In this document: piece by piece, positions 5,603 to 13,900 of the stretch
Position numbering within the stretch: position 1 is the stretch's first letter
How the letters are laid out: each line of letters opens with the position of its first letter
From: an uncultured Oribacterium sp.
GTDB lineage: Bacteria; Bacillota; Clostridia; Lachnospirales; Lachnospiraceae
Length of the DNA: 16,260 nt
Reading direction: 5' to 3'
Assembly: GCA_900770445.1 (NCBI GenBank)
Contig: CAAGKO010000051.1
Location: forward strand, 1-16,260
The notes under the pieces: model-generated
What the model was told of the DNA's origin: nothing
The model's database searches: none
What the model saw: only the letters and a program-made list of their open reading frames with translations
Translations under genes and position numbers: made by a program

Positions 5603-6667
5603 ATGAAAATCACGAAAGTCGTCGGTATCGACATCGGAAACTACCGAATCAAGATTTCATACATCGTAAAGGGCGAGCTGAAGGACGTCTTCGTCGAGAC
5701 GCTCCCGGATAATATCGTGAAGGACGGCATGATCCAGTACTGGGATGCGATGGCGGACTTTCTGAAGGAGACCTTTCAGAGCCACGGTATCCACTGCCGG
5801 AATGTCATCTTCACCCTGCCGTCGAGCAGCGTCTACATGCGTGTCGTCGACCTGCCGCGCATGACCGTGAAGCAGCTCCAGCTGAACCTTCCGTTCGAGT
5901 TCCATGATTACATCAGTGAGCCGACCGAGAAGTATTTCTACGACTATGCCGTGATCGAGGAGGGCGAGAAGACGATGAAGCTCCTCGCGGTGGCATGCAG
6001 TCGTGAACTGATCGATCGCTACCGGACGCTCGCGAAGCGTGCGAAGCTGAATGCCGTCGGCCTCGTGCCGGATGTGCTCGGCTTCCAGCGTATCCTCCGT
6101 CGCTATAACGCCCTGTTCCGCGTGTCGGGTACGAAGGACTATGCGATCCTCGACATGGGCGACCGCAGCTTCAAGCTCCACTTCTTCCGAAACGGTGTCT
6201 ACGAGGTTACCCGACCGCTCGAGCCGGGCGCACGACGCATCGCGGAGATCGCCGCAGAGATCCGCAGCACGGACGTGCACATCGGCCAGCTCGCCGCCGA
6301 GTCAAACCAGGATGACGTTCTCACGCACGAGAACATGGAGGCCCTCTATGAGAGCAGTGCCGTGCAGATCATGCGTGCGATGAACTTCTACAGCTACAGT
6401 AACACGAACAACACGATCGACACCCTGTACTACTGCGGTGGTGCGGCGAACTATCCTGCGCTGCTCGAAACCATCGAGGAGACGATGAACCTCCCGATGC
6501 GCCCGCTCACGGACCTCATGCCGTACACTGAGCCGGGCCTCGAGACCGCGCTTCTCCTGAGCCCGCAGAGCTACGGCGTCGCGCTCGATCCGGAAGCGAA
6601 GGTGCGCGCGCTCAGTGACGATGAAATCCGCGAGACGCTGGCGAGACAGCAGGAGGTACCGGTTTGA
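5603..6667 (+). CDS. pilM: Type IV pilus assembly protein PilM, actin-like ATPase
   Basis: This cytoplasmic protein of 354 residues has the normal PilM length and ASKHA (FtsA/actin-like) fold signature. The phosphate-1 motif is GIDIGNYRIKIS (8-19). The segment LPSSSVYMRVVDLPRM (72-87) is typical of PilM. The phosphate-2 motif is ILDMGDRSFKLHFF (182-195), and the adenosine-binding region is YYCGGAANYPALLETI (276-291). PilM binds nucleotide and the N-terminal peptide of PilN on the inner face of the membrane. GATGAGGAAT supplies a good ribosome binding site ahead of the ATG. Its stop codon overlaps the TTG start of pilN, so the two are translationally coupled, which fits a stoichiometric complex. 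Confidence 0.93.
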   Translation: MKITKVVGIDIGNYRIKISYIVKGELKDVFVETLPDNIVKDGMIQYWDAMADFLKETFQSHGIHCRNVIFTLPSSSVYMRVVDLPRMTVKQLQLNLPFEFHDYISEPTEKYFYDYAVIEEGEKTMKLLAVACSRELIDRYRTLAKRAKLNAVGLVPDVLGFQRILRRYNALFRVSGTKDYAILDMGDRSFKLHFFRNGVYEVTRPLEPGARRIAEIAAEIRSTDVHIGQLAAESNQDDVLTHENMEALYESSAVQIMRAMNFYSYSNTNNTIDTLYYCGGAANYPALLETIEETMNLPMRPLTDLMPYTEPGLETALLLSPQSYGVALDPEAKVRALSDDEIRETLARQQEVPV

Positions 6668-7728
6668 CGAAATTCAAAGAATTAGGAAAAGTGCAGATCG
6701 GTCGGAACAGCAGGTACCCGTCGAAGAAAACCATCAACCTTATGTACCGTGAGCACGACACGCAGGACCGCGTTTTCACGATCACCCTCTTCGTTCTGTT
6801 CATGATCTTCCTGTACTTCTTCTCCCGCTATGGCGTAGCCGCGCAGCTCGCGCGTGCCGATGCCGCGGAGGCAAACTACAGCCGGATGGAGCAGAACCTC
6901 GAGAAGATGCAGGAGGCAAACAGCGAGTACGCGAACGTGCGCGCCGACTACTCCCACTACGGCAACGGCTATCTCAACGAGGAGGAGCGTTCCCGTCAGG
7001 ACCGCGTCACTATGCTGAACGTCATCGACGAGCGTGTGCATGCGGCGGGCGGCATCCAGACCATCCGGATCCAGGACAACATCGCCGTGATCACCGTCGG
7101 TGTGACCGACGCGCAGCGTCTCCCGGATATCATCCTCTCACTCGAGGACTCCGAGTACGTGAGCTACGTAACGGCTCAGACCGCTGCGACCGATGAGGAT
7201 AAGGATAAGCTGTCCCTCTCCGAGGATGGCACTCCGGATCAGCCGCTTTTCGTGACCGGTCAGCTGACGATCTACTTCCGCACGCCGGAGGAGGTCCGCG
7301 CAGCACTTGCGTCCGGTGAGGCCTCCGCGACCAGCGATCAGGCCCTCGATGCCGGCGAGTCCGGCTCTGCGATCGGTGAGAACGCATATATCCCGAGCAT
7401 CCAGCATACGCGCCCGGACCAGATCGGCGAGACCGAGGTGGCCTCGAGCACGACCACATCTTCGGCCAATGCAGGCACCGGGAGCACGAGTACCGAGGCC
7501 GCTCAGGCGAAGGCAGAGCGTGCAGCAGCGCAGCGTGCCGCCGAGGAAGCGGCGAAGCGCCAGGCTGCACAGGCCGCACAGGCAGCGCAGGCCGCCGCAC
7601 AGCAGCCGACCGCAGCCGTGCCGCAGACCGTCGCCGTACAGCAGCAGCCCGCCAACATTGACACACCGACGGATAATCCGTTCACCGGCGGCAGCATCAC
7701 GATCCAGGGCGGAAGCCCATTAGGCTGA
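6664..7728 (+). CDS. pilN: Type IV pilus assembly protein PilN, with long Ala/Gln-rich C-terminal tail
   Basis: This 354-residue bitopic membrane protein has a short cytoplasmic N-terminus, one membrane helix (about 37-54), and an extracytoplasmic coiled-coil plus ferredoxin-like domain. The peptide INLMYRE (24-30) corresponds to the INLLPWRE motif by which PilN docks on PilM in characterised systems. The start is TTG at 6664, and it is well supported: AGGAGGT lies at 6652-6658, and TTGA overlaps the pilM stop. PilN is usually about 180-220 residues. Here the core ends near residue 215 and is followed by a Ser/Thr/Gly stretch, a charged helix rich in Ala (QAKAERAAAQRAAEEAAKRQ), an AAQ tandem run, and a Gly-rich end. 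The tail is probably disordered. No alternative identity is likely given its position. Confidence 0.85.
   Translation: MTKFKELGKVQIGRNSRYPSKKTINLMYREHDTQDRVFTITLFVLFMIFLYFFSRYGVAAQLARADAAEANYSRMEQNLEKMQEANSEYANVRADYSHYGNGYLNEEERSRQDRVTMLNVIDERVHAAGGIQTIRIQDNIAVITVGVTDAQRLPDIILSLEDSEYVSYVTAQTAATDEDKDKLSLSEDGTPDQPLFVTGQLTIYFRTPEEVRAALASGEASATSDQALDAGESGSAIGENAYIPSIQHTRPDQIGETEVASSTTTSSANAGTGSTSTEAAQAKAERAAAQRAAEEAAKRQAAQAAQAAQAAAQQPTAAVPQTVAVQQQPANIDTPTDNPFTGGSITIQGGSPLG
7564..7608 (+). repeat. Tandem 9-bp GCACAGGCN-type repeats in pilN
   Basis: Successive codons for A-Q-A units (GCACAGGCC, GCACAGGCA, GCGCAGGCC and related) encode AAQAAQAAQAAAQQ in the PilN tail. Unit length is a multiple of three, so slippage would change tail length without a frameshift. 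Confidence 0.6.
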
Positions 7729-7739
7729 GGGAGGACAGA

Positions 7740-8459
7740 ATGTTAAACAGAGCTTTTACGAAACGTGAGAAAGTCCTTCTTCTCGTACTGGTGATGATCC
7801 TGCTGGGCCTCGTATACTACCGCTTCGTGCGGCTTCCGGTGCAGGAACGCATCGCGGCAGCGGACACGACGGTGCTCGAGCAGCAGATGGAGATGGAACA
7901 GCAGAGAGCTGCCATCATCAAGCAGATGCAGGAGGACATCGAAAACGGACAGAAGGAAGATACGGGCATCGTCGCTTCCTATGATAACCTGAAGGCCGAG
8001 TCGGCCGCACTCAATACGATCTTCGCGCAGGCGACGAGCTTTAACTTCAGCTTCGAGCAGCCGGTAGCGACGGATGACGCCGTGCGCCGGACGATCAACA
8101 TCAGCTTCACCGCGACGAACTACCAGATCGCGCGCCGCATCATCCAGCAGGTACATGACTGTGCGTACCGCTGCCTCATCACGGACATCAGCGTCGCTGC
8201 CGATTCCGATAAGATGCAGCAGTATGCAAACCTCGAAAACTCAACGATCAGCGGCAGCATGAGCGTGACCTTCTACGAGACCCTGAACGGTGCGACCACC
8301 ACGAACGGCCTCATCACGAGCGACGGCAGCGCCGTACAGAACAGCTACGTCGGCCTCGGCAATTCCTCGCTTGACATCGCGCAGAGCAGTCTCGAGACCA
8401 TGGCTGAGTCCATCGCAGGGGATGCGGCGGATAAGATCGCCGCAGGCGCAGGATTCTGA
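7740..8459 (+). CDS. pilO: PilO-like type IV pilus assembly protein
   Basis: This 239-residue bitopic protein has a membrane helix at about 12-27 and a coiled coil at about 35-80 (EQQMEMEQQRAAIIKQMQED). A small alpha/beta domain follows (SFTATNYQIARRIIQQVHDCAYRCLITDISV, about 118-148), which corresponds to the PilO ferredoxin-like fold. In other systems PilO pairs with PilN outside the membrane and links the PilM platform to the pilus. GAGGGAGGA precedes the ATG, 11 bp after the pilN stop. The C-terminus after residue 165 is a Ser/Ala/Gly-rich tail not typical of the family. The sequence itself is weakly conserved, so the call leans on topology and gene order. Confidence 0.75.
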   Translation: MLNRAFTKREKVLLLVLVMILLGLVYYRFVRLPVQERIAAADTTVLEQQMEMEQQRAAIIKQMQEDIENGQKEDTGIVASYDNLKAESAALNTIFAQATSFNFSFEQPVATDDAVRRTINISFTATNYQIARRIIQQVHDCAYRCLITDISVAADSDKMQQYANLENSTISGSMSVTFYETLNGATTTNGLITSDGSAVQNSYVGLGNSSLDIAQSSLETMAESIAGDAADKIAAGAGF

Positions 8460-8627
8460 TATGGGCTTCCGATCTTTCTGAGAACGTGTTTTTGATCTGT
8501 GATTAGAAGGAAGGAGTGTTTTATCCTGTCTGTGTTGATATTTTAAAGAAAAGGTGTACAGACGGGAGAAGGTATGCGTGAGCATCAGACAGTTAAACAG
8601 AAGAACTTTACAGAAAGGAGAGCAGCG
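8460..8627 (+). promoter_or_regulatory. Gap before the pseudopilin cluster with a long-range stem
   Basis: CCTGTCTGT (8525-8533) can pair with ACAGACGGG (8558-8566) over nine positions including one G-T pair, with a 24-nt AT-rich loop. It lies just ahead of an alternative ATG at 8574. No T-run follows, so it is not a terminator. It may be a leader structure or RNA processing site that sets the expression of the pseudopilin genes apart from pilMNO; this is inference. Confidence 0.3.
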
Positions 8628-9716
8628 ATGAATGCAGTGCAGCGGAAATTACATGATCGAAGCGGCGCAACCCTCACCGTTGCGCTTCTTTTCTTTATCA
8701 TGTGCGCAGCCGCCGGCTCCGTCATCCTCGCCGCGGCCACGACCAGCACCGGACGTTTAAGTCAGCTGCAGGCCAGCGACCAGAACTACTATGCCGTGGT
8801 CTCTGCGGCGAAGCTGATCCGGGATGAAATCGACGGACAGACGATCTCGGTCGGACAGACGGAGACGAAGACCGTCACCACCACCCGAACTGAAAAAACA
8901 GAGACGGATGCCAGTGGTGCTGCGATTACGGTCGTGGAGGAAACGACGAAGACCGAGTATAGCTATTCGGCACCGGTGTTTGAGTATCTGAAGGATGCGA
9001 GCGCCGAGACGGGAATTAAGTCGAAAACGACAGCTGGAACCGCGATCACGTCGGAAACGAAATTTGAGAATTTTCCGAATGTAAATGGGACAAGTAGCTT
9101 CTATTTACTGGATGCCCTAAAGAATGACCAAAACAACGACACAAAGGGGCAGAAACGCACCGGTGCACTGACGACGGTGGATTACATGAAGGGTGTGTCC
9201 AATGCCGATAATGCGAAGGGAATCAGCAGCAAGAAGGGAATCAGCAGCCGGACGGATCCAATCAGCGAAGAGGACTACAGCGCCGCCAATGAGGTATTCA
9301 CCAGCGCACTGATGAACGGTACGGATTACATCTATACCGACACCTTCATCATGACGGCAGCGTTACAGAACTTTACTGCCGCCAGCACCCTTCCGGTCGA
9401 TGTCCGTATCGTCATGAACGGGCAGGGAAATATCAAGGCTTACTTCAAGAATCACCTGGATGCGAGTGCGAAGAAGCAGGGCAATGAATACCGTCTGATG
9501 CTGACACTGGATGCGAAGGAAGGCGCTGTACAGGCAGACAGCTCGAGCGGAGCATCCGAGGATGGAAGCGAAAACACGACCAAAGAAAGCAAAACAGCAG
9601 GGGACACAACGACAAGCACGGAAAGCACTTCCGTAACCCGTCACAGCTATGTCAGCTGGGGAAACCCGCAGATCACGAAGGATACGAGTAAAGATGTCTG
9701 GGAAGTTGAAGAATAA
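8628..9716 (+). CDS. PilX/GspK-like minor pilin (no Glu at +5)
   Basis: This is a 362-residue prepilin-like protein. The leader MNAVQRKLHDRSG is followed by ATLTVALLFFIMCAAAGSVILAAATTS, a single hydrophobic helix. Position +5 after the expected cleavage Gly is Val instead of Glu, a feature known for the tip pseudopilin GspK. The mature domain begins TGRLSQLQASDQNYYAVVSAAKLIRDEI, a normal pilin helix. It then has Thr/Glu-rich stretches (TETKTVTTTRTEKTETD at about 78-94, and a Ser/Thr-rich segment near 310-345). The ATG at 8628 is favoured by an AAAGGAG ribosome binding site at good spacing and a 13-residue leader. An in-frame ATG at 8574 would add 18 residues. Its role is probably in pilus initiation or the tip, by gene order. 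Confidence 0.72.
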   Translation: MNAVQRKLHDRSGATLTVALLFFIMCAAAGSVILAAATTSTGRLSQLQASDQNYYAVVSAAKLIRDEIDGQTISVGQTETKTVTTTRTEKTETDASGAAITVVEETTKTEYSYSAPVFEYLKDASAETGIKSKTTAGTAITSETKFENFPNVNGTSSFYLLDALKNDQNNDTKGQKRTGALTTVDYMKGVSNADNAKGISSKKGISSRTDPISEEDYSAANEVFTSALMNGTDYIYTDTFIMTAALQNFTAASTLPVDVRIVMNGQGNIKAYFKNHLDASAKKQGNEYRLMLTLDAKEGAVQADSSSGASEDGSENTTKESKTAGDTTTSTESTSVTRHSYVSWGNPQITKDTSKDVWEVEE

Positions 9717-10206
9717 ACTGAAAAGTAAAAAGGGCGAGACCATCACCGAGACCCTGGTATCCGTTCTGATCGCCGCGGCCGCGATGATCCTCTTCGCCAG
9801 CATGATCACCTCGTCTCAGCGCATACTGCAGAAGAGTGAGCACATCATGGATGCGTACTATGATGGCGAAACGAAGATGGAAGCGGCGATGGCTGCCGGT
9901 GCTACGACAGGCAGAAGTAAAACCGAGGCGGCGATGCCTGCGGATACAGAAGGAGCAGGTGAAGCCAGAACCGGCGGTGCAGCAGACGAAGTCAGCACTG
10001 GTGATGATGCAGGCGAAATCAAAAAAGGTTCCGGCACGGTGAAAATTGTGCAGGCAAATGGCGGCGCCCTGTCGTATGGCATCAGTTACAGACATACGAA
10101 CGGAGAGATCGGCGTGACGTATGCCACGAATCAGCCGGACAGTACCGGCACCAGTACGAGTGGCATCGAGCGTTTCGCGGTCGCAGAGTATAAATCACAG
10201 AACTGA
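9694..10206 (+). CDS. Short pseudopilin, PilV/GspI-like position
   Basis: This 170-residue prepilin-like protein has the leader MSGKLKNKLKSKKG, then ETITETLVSVLIAAAAMILFASMI. The cleavage site would be G14|E15 with the conserved Glu at +5 (E19). The first mature residue is Glu rather than the usual Phe, Met or Leu, which is uncommon. After the helix comes an Ala/Gly/Thr/Asp-rich stretch (about 64-114), then a short beta-strand region. The ATG at 9694 lies inside the end of the preceding gene (23-bp overlap), which implies translational coupling. An earlier ATG at 9649 would give a leader of 29 residues, and is less likely. Confidence 0.72.
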   Translation: MSGKLKNKLKSKKGETITETLVSVLIAAAAMILFASMITSSQRILQKSEHIMDAYYDGETKMEAAMAAGATTGRSKTEAAMPADTEGAGEARTGGAADEVSTGDDAGEIKKGSGTVKIVQANGGALSYGISYRHTNGEIGVTYATNQPDSTGTSTSGIERFAVAEYKSQN

Positions 10207-10229
10207 TGAAAGCTGATGGAGCAGAATAG

Positions 10230-10928
10230 ATGAAGCAGAAACTTCTTCATAAACTGAATAACCGACGTGGCTTCTCGCTCACAGAGATGCTCGCCACGGT
10301 GCTCATCATGGGCTTCGTCGGGATCATCATCACGACCGGCGCTGCGACCGTACAGCGGGTGTACCGTAAAGTCGTCGCACATGCAAACGCGCAGACAGCA
10401 TTGACCACCACCATCACCCTGATGAAGGATCAGCTCGCGTTCGCAGATCCGGAGAGCATCGGAGATGCTTCCGTGACAGGAGAGGGTTTCGGAAACAGCC
10501 AGACGATCGTTTTCAAGAACCTGAACAGCGGGGAGCAGATGATCACGCTCAATCCGGGCACAGCAACCATCGACTCGAGCGCAACAGCCGGCGGAACGAA
10601 TGGCACGACCGGAATCGATGTGGAAGCCGGCGGAACGAATGGTGTGAGCAATGGCACGACCGGAAGCGGTACTGCGAACCGGGGATTTACATTGACCTAT
10701 ACCACAGGTGACGGGACCGGGACAAACAGCACGACCCTGCCGCTCCTCAGCGACAGCGCGATCACCAGTGACCTCTGCGTATGCTTCGACACGGATGGCA
10801 GCAGCGGCTTTTCATGGGACCCGGCAACGAAGGTCATCACCGTGACAAACCTCGTCGCGAAGGACACACGCACCGATACCGTGCAGGCGTGCGCCAGCTT
10901 CAAGGTGCTGCTCGTGAACGATAAATGA
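10230..10928 (+). CDS. Prepilin-type protein, PilW/GspJ-like position
   Basis: This 232-residue protein has the classical signal MKQKLLHKLNNRRG|FSLTEMLATVLIMGFVG, with Phe at +1 and Glu at +5 (E19). The mature helix continues to about residue 60, followed by a predicted beta-rich head. A Gly/Thr/Asn-rich segment at about 118-152 contains internal repeats (GGTNGTTG, GGTNGVSNGTTG), which may be a flexible loop. GGAG lies about 10 nt before the ATG. Its stop codon overlaps an ATG of the following gene as ATGA (10925-10928). It is placed third among four consecutive pseudopilin genes, like GspJ or PilW. Confidence 0.8.
   Translation: MKQKLLHKLNNRRGFSLTEMLATVLIMGFVGIIITTGAATVQRVYRKVVAHANAQTALTTTITLMKDQLAFADPESIGDASVTGEGFGNSQTIVFKNLNSGEQMITLNPGTATIDSSATAGGTNGTTGIDVEAGGTNGVSNGTTGSGTANRGFTLTYTTGDGTGTNSTTLPLLSDSAITSDLCVCFDTDGSSGFSWDPATKVITVTNLVAKDTRTDTVQACASFKVLLVNDK
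10586..10665 (+). repeat. In-frame interleaved direct repeats in the PilW/GspJ-like gene
   Basis: An 18-base repeat, AGCCGGCGGAACGAATGG, occurs at 10586-10603 and 10625-10642 (39 bp apart). AATGGCACGACCGGAA occurs at 10599-10614 and 10650-10665 (51 bp apart). Both spacings are multiples of three. Confidence 0.75.
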
Positions 10929-10969
10929 TCGATGCGTTCAGTATAGAACACGGAATGGAACAGACTTCA

Positions 10970-13900
10970 ATGACAAATGCAATAAAGAAAAGACTCGACA
11001 GAAAAGGCTTCACGCTGGCGGAGGTGCTGGTCACCGTCGCGATCATCCTCATCCTCGCGGGTGTCACCTTCGTTTCGGTGGCGCAGTACCAGAAGAATCT
11101 CCGCCTGATGGAGATGGACGGCACCGCGAAGGAAATCTTCATCGCTGCGCAGAATCACCTCAGCGTCGCACAGGCCTCCGGTGACCTCGACCGCCTCGCG
11201 GAAGATGCGAAGAAGAGTGCGACCGGTATGACGGCCTCGCCGATCGGCACGAAGCTGTTGCCGGCTCCGTCCTATGCGGGCAATGCCGACGGTGAATACT
11301 ACTATGTGATTCATAATGTGACGAGCAGCAGCGAGAGCTGTACGCCATCGGGCAGTGATACGATCCTCGGGATGATGCTGCCGTTCGGCGCGCTCGATGA
11401 AACCGTCGCCACCGGCGGAAACTATGCCATCGTTTACGAGCTGAAATCCGCCTCTGTCGTCGCTGTTCTGTACTCCGGCGCGGGCAATGCCTCCTTCGGA
11501 AATGCAGCGGTGATCAATTTAGAAGATGCCGATGTGAATGCGATTCCTACGCTCTACAATGATAAATCTGCGCGCAAGAGCTATCAGAAGGGTGATGTCA
11601 CCGCCATCGTCGGCTGCTATACCGGTACCGCAGACAGCGCAGCCATTCCGACCGAAACACTCGAAGCACCGAAGCTGGAAGTGAAGAACGAGAATAAGCT
11701 GCATGTCATCGTGCGTGAAGCGAAAAATACAGACAAAATCACGCTGGTCATCACCGGTGAGCAGAGTGGAACGACTGCAAGAAGATTTCTGAATCGAGAT
11801 GCTGGTGCAGGGGACGGATATGAGAGAGGAACTGGAACGTTTGATGTGACACTCGATGATATCACAGGTGACGGAACATATCGTTTCAGTCAGCTTATTC
11901 ACGAGGGTAGATTCACGCCTGATGTAGACGAAAACGATTTTATCCCAGGCGAAAATATCACCATCAGCGCAATCGCAAGCTCTTCAACGGCGCTTGCGAC
12001 GCCGAAGGAATCCGCGAAGTATACCGTCAGCAGTCTGTTCGATGATGTAAATGAAACGACGAACTCAACCGGCGACACAAAGGTCTATATCAAAAATCTG
12101 CGTCATCTCGAGAACCTCGGTGCCAATGTCTCGGACTTTACAGCGGCGCTCGGAAAAGATACGACGAGCGGGCACTACAATGTGGTGAACATCACCGCAG
12201 TGCAGAAAAACGATATCACGATGTTCTCATTTAACGGACTGCGTGGTGAGACTTATAACAATATTTATGGCTCAGGAACATTTACCAGCACATACATCGC
12301 TGCAAATGTGGACTATCCACTGAGCTATGATGGTGGCTACCATGAGATATATGATTTGACGATTGCCGGGTATCATAAGGATAATGTTGAAGCCAATGCG
12401 GGTATCTTCGGTACGGTGACGAATGCGCTGTCTGTGAAGAACCTGGTGCTTCGCAATGATAAGATTCCGTATGAAAGCTCATCCGCCAATGCCGGCATGC
12501 TCCTCGGAAAAACGAGTGCGGATCTGACGGTAGATGGCGTCCTCGCGTATTATCATGAGGATACTTATGATGAAACCAAAGATTCGAGCGTGGAAGTGAC
12601 GGCCAGCCAGAACGCTGGTGGACTCATCGGCCTCGTGGCAGACGGAACGCTCAAGGTGAAGAACTCGGTAGCCGCCGTTTATGTGAAGGGCAAAAGTGCC
12701 GCCGGTGGCCTCATCGGAAGTGTGGACGGCGCTGACGCTGGCTCTACCATCGTGCAGAGCTATGCCGGCGGTCATACCAGGGACGGCGCGTACAGCACGA
12801 CGGATGCAACAACAAACAAGCCGGTCCTTGACGGTCCGGGAAGATATAATGTTCAGGCGATACAGGCGAGCGGCTATGCCGGTGGCTTTATTGGTGTGAC
12901 GACGGATCATGTCACGATGAACGCGGTGTACTCTACGGCGTCAGTGTATGCATCTTCTGGCGATGCGAATTCAAATGCCTTCGCCGGAAGCGGTACTCCG
13001 AAAATCAAGACGACTGCGGATGGTAAGAAGAATTACTATGCCATCGGAACCCATAATGGAAAAGACGCCGATGGAGAAGATATCGAAAAGGCACAGCTCT
13101 CAGCAGGAGAGAAGCGCCACCAGGCAACGGCCTATGACCGTACACTGATGGGTGCGACGGAGACAACAGCTCATCCGGCGATGGATAAGACATCCTATCC
13201 GCTGAATACGATTCGCCACCTATGCGGTTCCAGCGCAGAAGATCAGGACCTCCCGTGGTTCATCAAAGAACACGTCGGTGACTGGGTAGTGTCGAAAAAA
13301 ACGGAAGAGTCAAATTTTGAAGTTGAGAACGGAAATCGATTAACGGTACGGATTAATACTGGGCGCGATCAGATAACGGAGGATGTATACTATGAAGTAA
13401 AGGTTCATGGACAGACGAGAGGAAATGACGCTTATTTCTTGTTACATGTAACACCGGACGGTAATGTGAGCGTGCAGCGCAGATTTAATACAGAAGGATT
13501 TTCTCCTTATAATGTCAATATTGCGACGCTCAAACGAGATACGGCTCCAGTGAAAGTGGACTTATATCTTGACGATATAACAAATCCATACGGTAATTTT
13601 GCATCGGTATTTAGTTGTGACTATTTTTATCCTGGTGAAGATATATCGATCAATGTCACTTCTCTAACGTCTGACCATGATACGGGCGCGGTTTACGATG
13701 AGGATAAGAAACAGTATACCAATAGCCTGTATGGATATTTACAAAATGAGGGTGAAGATGCATCCGCGCATAATCAGCAAAAGATTGAAGCTGTAAAGAA
13801 GTATGTTTCAACTGCGGGCACAGAAGAAAATGGATTAGGCCTGATTAAAAAGGATGATCAATATTATGTTCAAATAGACAATTCCCGTCACTTACAGAAC

